A stretch of 6,271 bases of DNA from JANOQP01 sp044227705 (GTDB lineage Bacteria > Bacteroidota > Bacteroidia > Chitinophagales > Saprospiraceae), in NCBI GenBank assembly GCA_044227705.1, contig JBGAWE010000250.1:1-6271 (forward strand), written 5' to 3'. The position numbers were made by a program, and so were the translations under genes. Position 1 is the stretch's first letter, and the number at the start of each line of letters is the position of its first letter. Positions 4,573 through 6,271 of this stretch are shown here, in pieces. Below the pieces are notes generated by a model. That model did not search any database and was not told the origin of the DNA. It saw only the letters and a program-made list of their open reading frames with translations.

Positions 4573-6108
4573 ATGACCGAACCAAGCAACTTTCCCCGGC
4601 AAACGACATCAAAAGGACTGCGCACCGAGCGGCCGACCCAGACGGGCGACCTCTCCAGCTACGTCTTCGGAAAGCTGCAGCCGCAGGCCCTCCCGCTCGA
4701 AGAAGCGGTGCTCGGCGCGCTGATGCTCGAAAAGGACAGCCTCCCCGTCGTACTCGACATCCTGCGGCCGGAGAGCTTTTACCTTGAAGCCCACCAATAC
4801 ATCTATCGCGCCGCGCTCCGCCTTTTTGAGCGCAGCCATCCCGTCGACATTTTGACGATGACGGAGGAGCTGAAGAAGACGGGCGACATCGAAAAAATCG
4901 GCGGCTCCTATTATCTGACAGAGCTGACGAACCGCGTCGGCTCGTCGGCCAACATTGAATATCACGCTCGCATCATCGCCCAAAAGCACATCCAGCGGGA
5001 GCTTATCCGGGTCTCGACAAAGACCATCCGCGACAGCTACGAGGACACAACCGACGTTTTCAGCCTCCTCGACGAGACCGAAAAAGGCCTGTTCGCCATC
5101 ACGCAGAACAACCTCTCGCGCACCTACGAGAGCATGGGCGGGCTTGCCAGCAAGATGCTGCGGCAGATAGAGGAGCTTTCCAAAAAAGAGCACGGGCTGA
5201 CGGGGGTGCCGACCGGCTTCGCGGGCCTCGACCGCCTGACGAGCGGCTGGCAGTCGGGCGACCTCGTGGTGCTCGCCGCACGACCTGGCATGGGCAAAAC
5301 TTCCATGGTTTTGGCCCTCGCGCGGAACGCGGCGGTCGATTTCAACAGGCCAGTCGCACTGTTTTCACTCGAGATGAGCAACATCCAGCTTGTCCAAAGG
5401 CTGGTGAGCATGGAGGCGGAAATCGCCGGTTCCAAGTTCCGCAACGGGAAGATGGAGGAGTACGAGTGGCAGCAGTTGCAGAGCGTCGTCGAGAAGATGA
5501 ACTCGGTGCCGATTTATATCGACGACACGCCGGGCATCAACATCTTCGAGCTTCGCGCCAAGTGCCGCCGCCTGAAGATGCAGCACGACATACAGATGGT
5601 CATCATCGACTACCTTCAGCTGATGACCGGCGGCGACTCCTCGAACCGCAACGGCAACCGCGAGCAAGAGATTTCGAGCATCAGCCGCGCCCTCAAAGGC
5701 ATGGCGAAGGAACTGGGCGTGCCGGTCATCGCGCTCTCTCAGTTGAGCCGGGCCGTCGAGACGCGCGGCGGCTCGAAGCGGCCGCAACTTTCAGACCTGC
5801 GCGAATCGGGCGCCATCGAACAGGACGCGGACATCGTCTCGTTCATCTACCGCCCCGAGTACTATCAAATCATGGAGGACGAGCAGGGCATGAGCCTAAA
5901 GAACGTGGCCGAGTTCATCATCGCCAAGCACCGCAACGGGGCGCTCGACACGGTCAAGCTTAAGTTCACGCCCGAGTTTGCCAAGTTCAGCGACCCGGAC
6001 GACCCGAACTTTGCGGGCTTCGAGTCGGTCGCCGCCGACCCGCTCGGCTCCGGCTCGGCCATCATCACGCGGCCATCGCGGATGAACGAGGAAGACATAC
6101 CTTTTTAA
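4573..6108 (+). CDS. dnaB: Replicative DNA helicase DnaB
   Basis: A 511-residue hexameric helicase that unwinds DNA ahead of the replication fork and recruits primase. Residues 1-35 are a variable leader. The N-terminal helical domain (about 36-140) begins PQALPLEEAVLGALM and continues through LRPESFYLEAHQYIY. A linker of about 150-210 leads to the RecA-like motor domain, which opens at TGVPTGFAGLDRLTSGW (210-226). Walker A is ARPGMGKT (236-243) with catalytic Lys242; SLEMS is at 265-269; Walker B is VIIDYLQLM (343-351) with Asp346; ALSQLSR (387-393), DLRESGAIEQDAD (408-420) and the arginine-finger segment AKHRNG (451-456) follow. No intein is present. After residue 470 comes a flexible acidic tail ending EEDIPF, like the tip of single-stranded DNA-binding protein. 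The ATG at 4573 is the first in-frame start after the promoter box. It appears to be a single-gene unit closed by terminators. Confidence 0.97.
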   Translation: MTEPSNFPRQTTSKGLRTERPTQTGDLSSYVFGKLQPQALPLEEAVLGALMLEKDSLPVVLDILRPESFYLEAHQYIYRAALRLFERSHPVDILTMTEELKKTGDIEKIGGSYYLTELTNRVGSSANIEYHARIIAQKHIQRELIRVSTKTIRDSYEDTTDVFSLLDETEKGLFAITQNNLSRTYESMGGLASKMLRQIEELSKKEHGLTGVPTGFAGLDRLTSGWQSGDLVVLAARPGMGKTSMVLALARNAAVDFNRPVALFSLEMSNIQLVQRLVSMEAEIAGSKFRNGKMEEYEWQQLQSVVEKMNSVPIYIDDTPGINIFELRAKCRRLKMQHDIQMVIIDYLQLMTGGDSSNRNGNREQEISSISRALKGMAKELGVPVIALSQLSRAVETRGGSKRPQLSDLRESGAIEQDADIVSFIYRPEYYQIMEDEQGMSLKNVAEFIIAKHRNGALDTVKLKFTPEFAKFSDPDDPNFAGFESVAADPLGSGSAIITRPSRMNEEDIPF

Positions 6109-6134
6109 AAGCCCGGTCTTGGTTCGGGATTTTT
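6107..6134. terminator. Possible bidirectional terminator between convergent genes
   Basis: CCCG (6112-6115) pairs with CGGG (6125-6128) around a 9-base loop; flanking AAAA and TTTT (6107-6110 with 6130-6133) can extend the stem across one mismatch. Read rightward the stem is followed by ATTTTT, read leftward by CTTTTA, so it could stop transcripts from dnaB and from the convergent gene at 6192-6271. The core stem is short. Confidence 0.45.
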
Positions 6135-6135
6135 G

Positions 6136-6171
6136 GGGGCGAAACCGGGGAGGCTGGTTTTGCCCCTTTTT
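6136..6171 (+). terminator. Intrinsic terminator of dnaB
   Basis: GGGGCGAAACC (6136-6146) pairs with GGTTTTGCCCC (6156-6166) over 11 bp, including one G-U pair, around a 9-base loop, and TTTTTAAT follows directly. This is a classic factor-independent terminator 27 bases past the dnaB stop. Leftward there is no U-tract. An overlapping alternative stem (6160-6166 with 6176-6182) lacks a U-tract in either direction. Confidence 0.85.
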
Positions 6172-6191
6172 AATGGGGGCAAGCTGCCTCG

Positions 6192-6271
6192 TCAAACCTC
6201 CAGCTCCAGCAGGTAATCTTGGTGGACTGTCCCGTTGAAGTCGAAGTCGAACAGACCGGTCTGTCGGAAGC
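6192..6271 (-). CDS. 3' end of an unidentified leftward gene, 5' part outside the window
   Basis: One reverse frame runs from the window edge to a TGA at 6194-6192 and encodes at least 26 residues, ending HQDYLLELEV after an aromatic/acidic LFDFDFNGT stretch. Codons strongly favour C or G at third positions (TTC, GAC, CTG, GAG, CAC, AAC), as in the neighbouring genes, which supports real coding. It converges on dnaB with terminators between them. I do not recognise the protein from this tail and assign no function. Confidence 0.55.
   Translation of the reverse strand, partial: FRQTGLFDFDFNGTVHQDYLLELEV

Noticed and set aside
5230..5660. Possible intein in DnaB near Walker A or Walker B, a common insertion site
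   Set aside because: The motor domain is continuous from Walker A to Walker B with normal spacing; no insertion is present.

Overview
The window looks like chromosomal housekeeping DNA from a fairly GC-rich member of the Bacteroidota, perhaps in or near the Saprospiria. The phylum call rests on four things: start codons without Shine-Dalgarno sequences, perfect or near-perfect TAnnTTTG (-7) promoter boxes upstream of genes, the long (402-residue) Lgt with a GRVGC...GDGD active-site segment, and HemW and DnaB variants typical of the phylum. The class-level guess is inference. No mobile element, CRISPR array, rRNA or tRNA was seen.

Layout. The left part is a leftward (minus-strand) gene block: meaB (2737-1730), a signal-peptide and single-membrane-span protein with a DUF4129-like C-terminus (1726-1004), and the 5' part of hemW (958 to beyond position 1). 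The gaps are 3 and 45 bases, so this is probably one operon. The 45-base gap and the DUF4129 3' end are occupied by a pair of inverted, internally palindromic repeats (959-1040), a REPIN-like arrangement. A 99-base divergent intergenic region separates meaB from lgt, which runs rightward (2837-4045). A 527-base gene-free region follows (4046-4572). It holds hairpins, two DnaA-box-like sites in tandem, looser copies further on, an AT-rich island and two perfect TAnnTTTG boxes. Then comes dnaB (4573-6108), two terminator-like hairpins, and the 3' end of an unidentified leftward gene (6271-6192) convergent with dnaB.

How the genes relate. MeaB is a GTPase chaperone for B12-dependent mutases, HemW is a radical-SAM-family heme chaperone, Lgt makes bacterial lipoproteins, and DnaB is the replicative helicase. 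They do not form one pathway. The intergenic region upstream of dnaB is the most suggestive part: its DnaA-like sites, AT-rich tract and rightward dnaB would fit a replication origin or a DnaA-regulated promoter, but this is not proven by sequence alone. The REPIN-like pair and the SSB-like last residues of DnaB (EEDIPF) are the other points worth following. I found no convincing evidence of a wholly new multi-gene system here.
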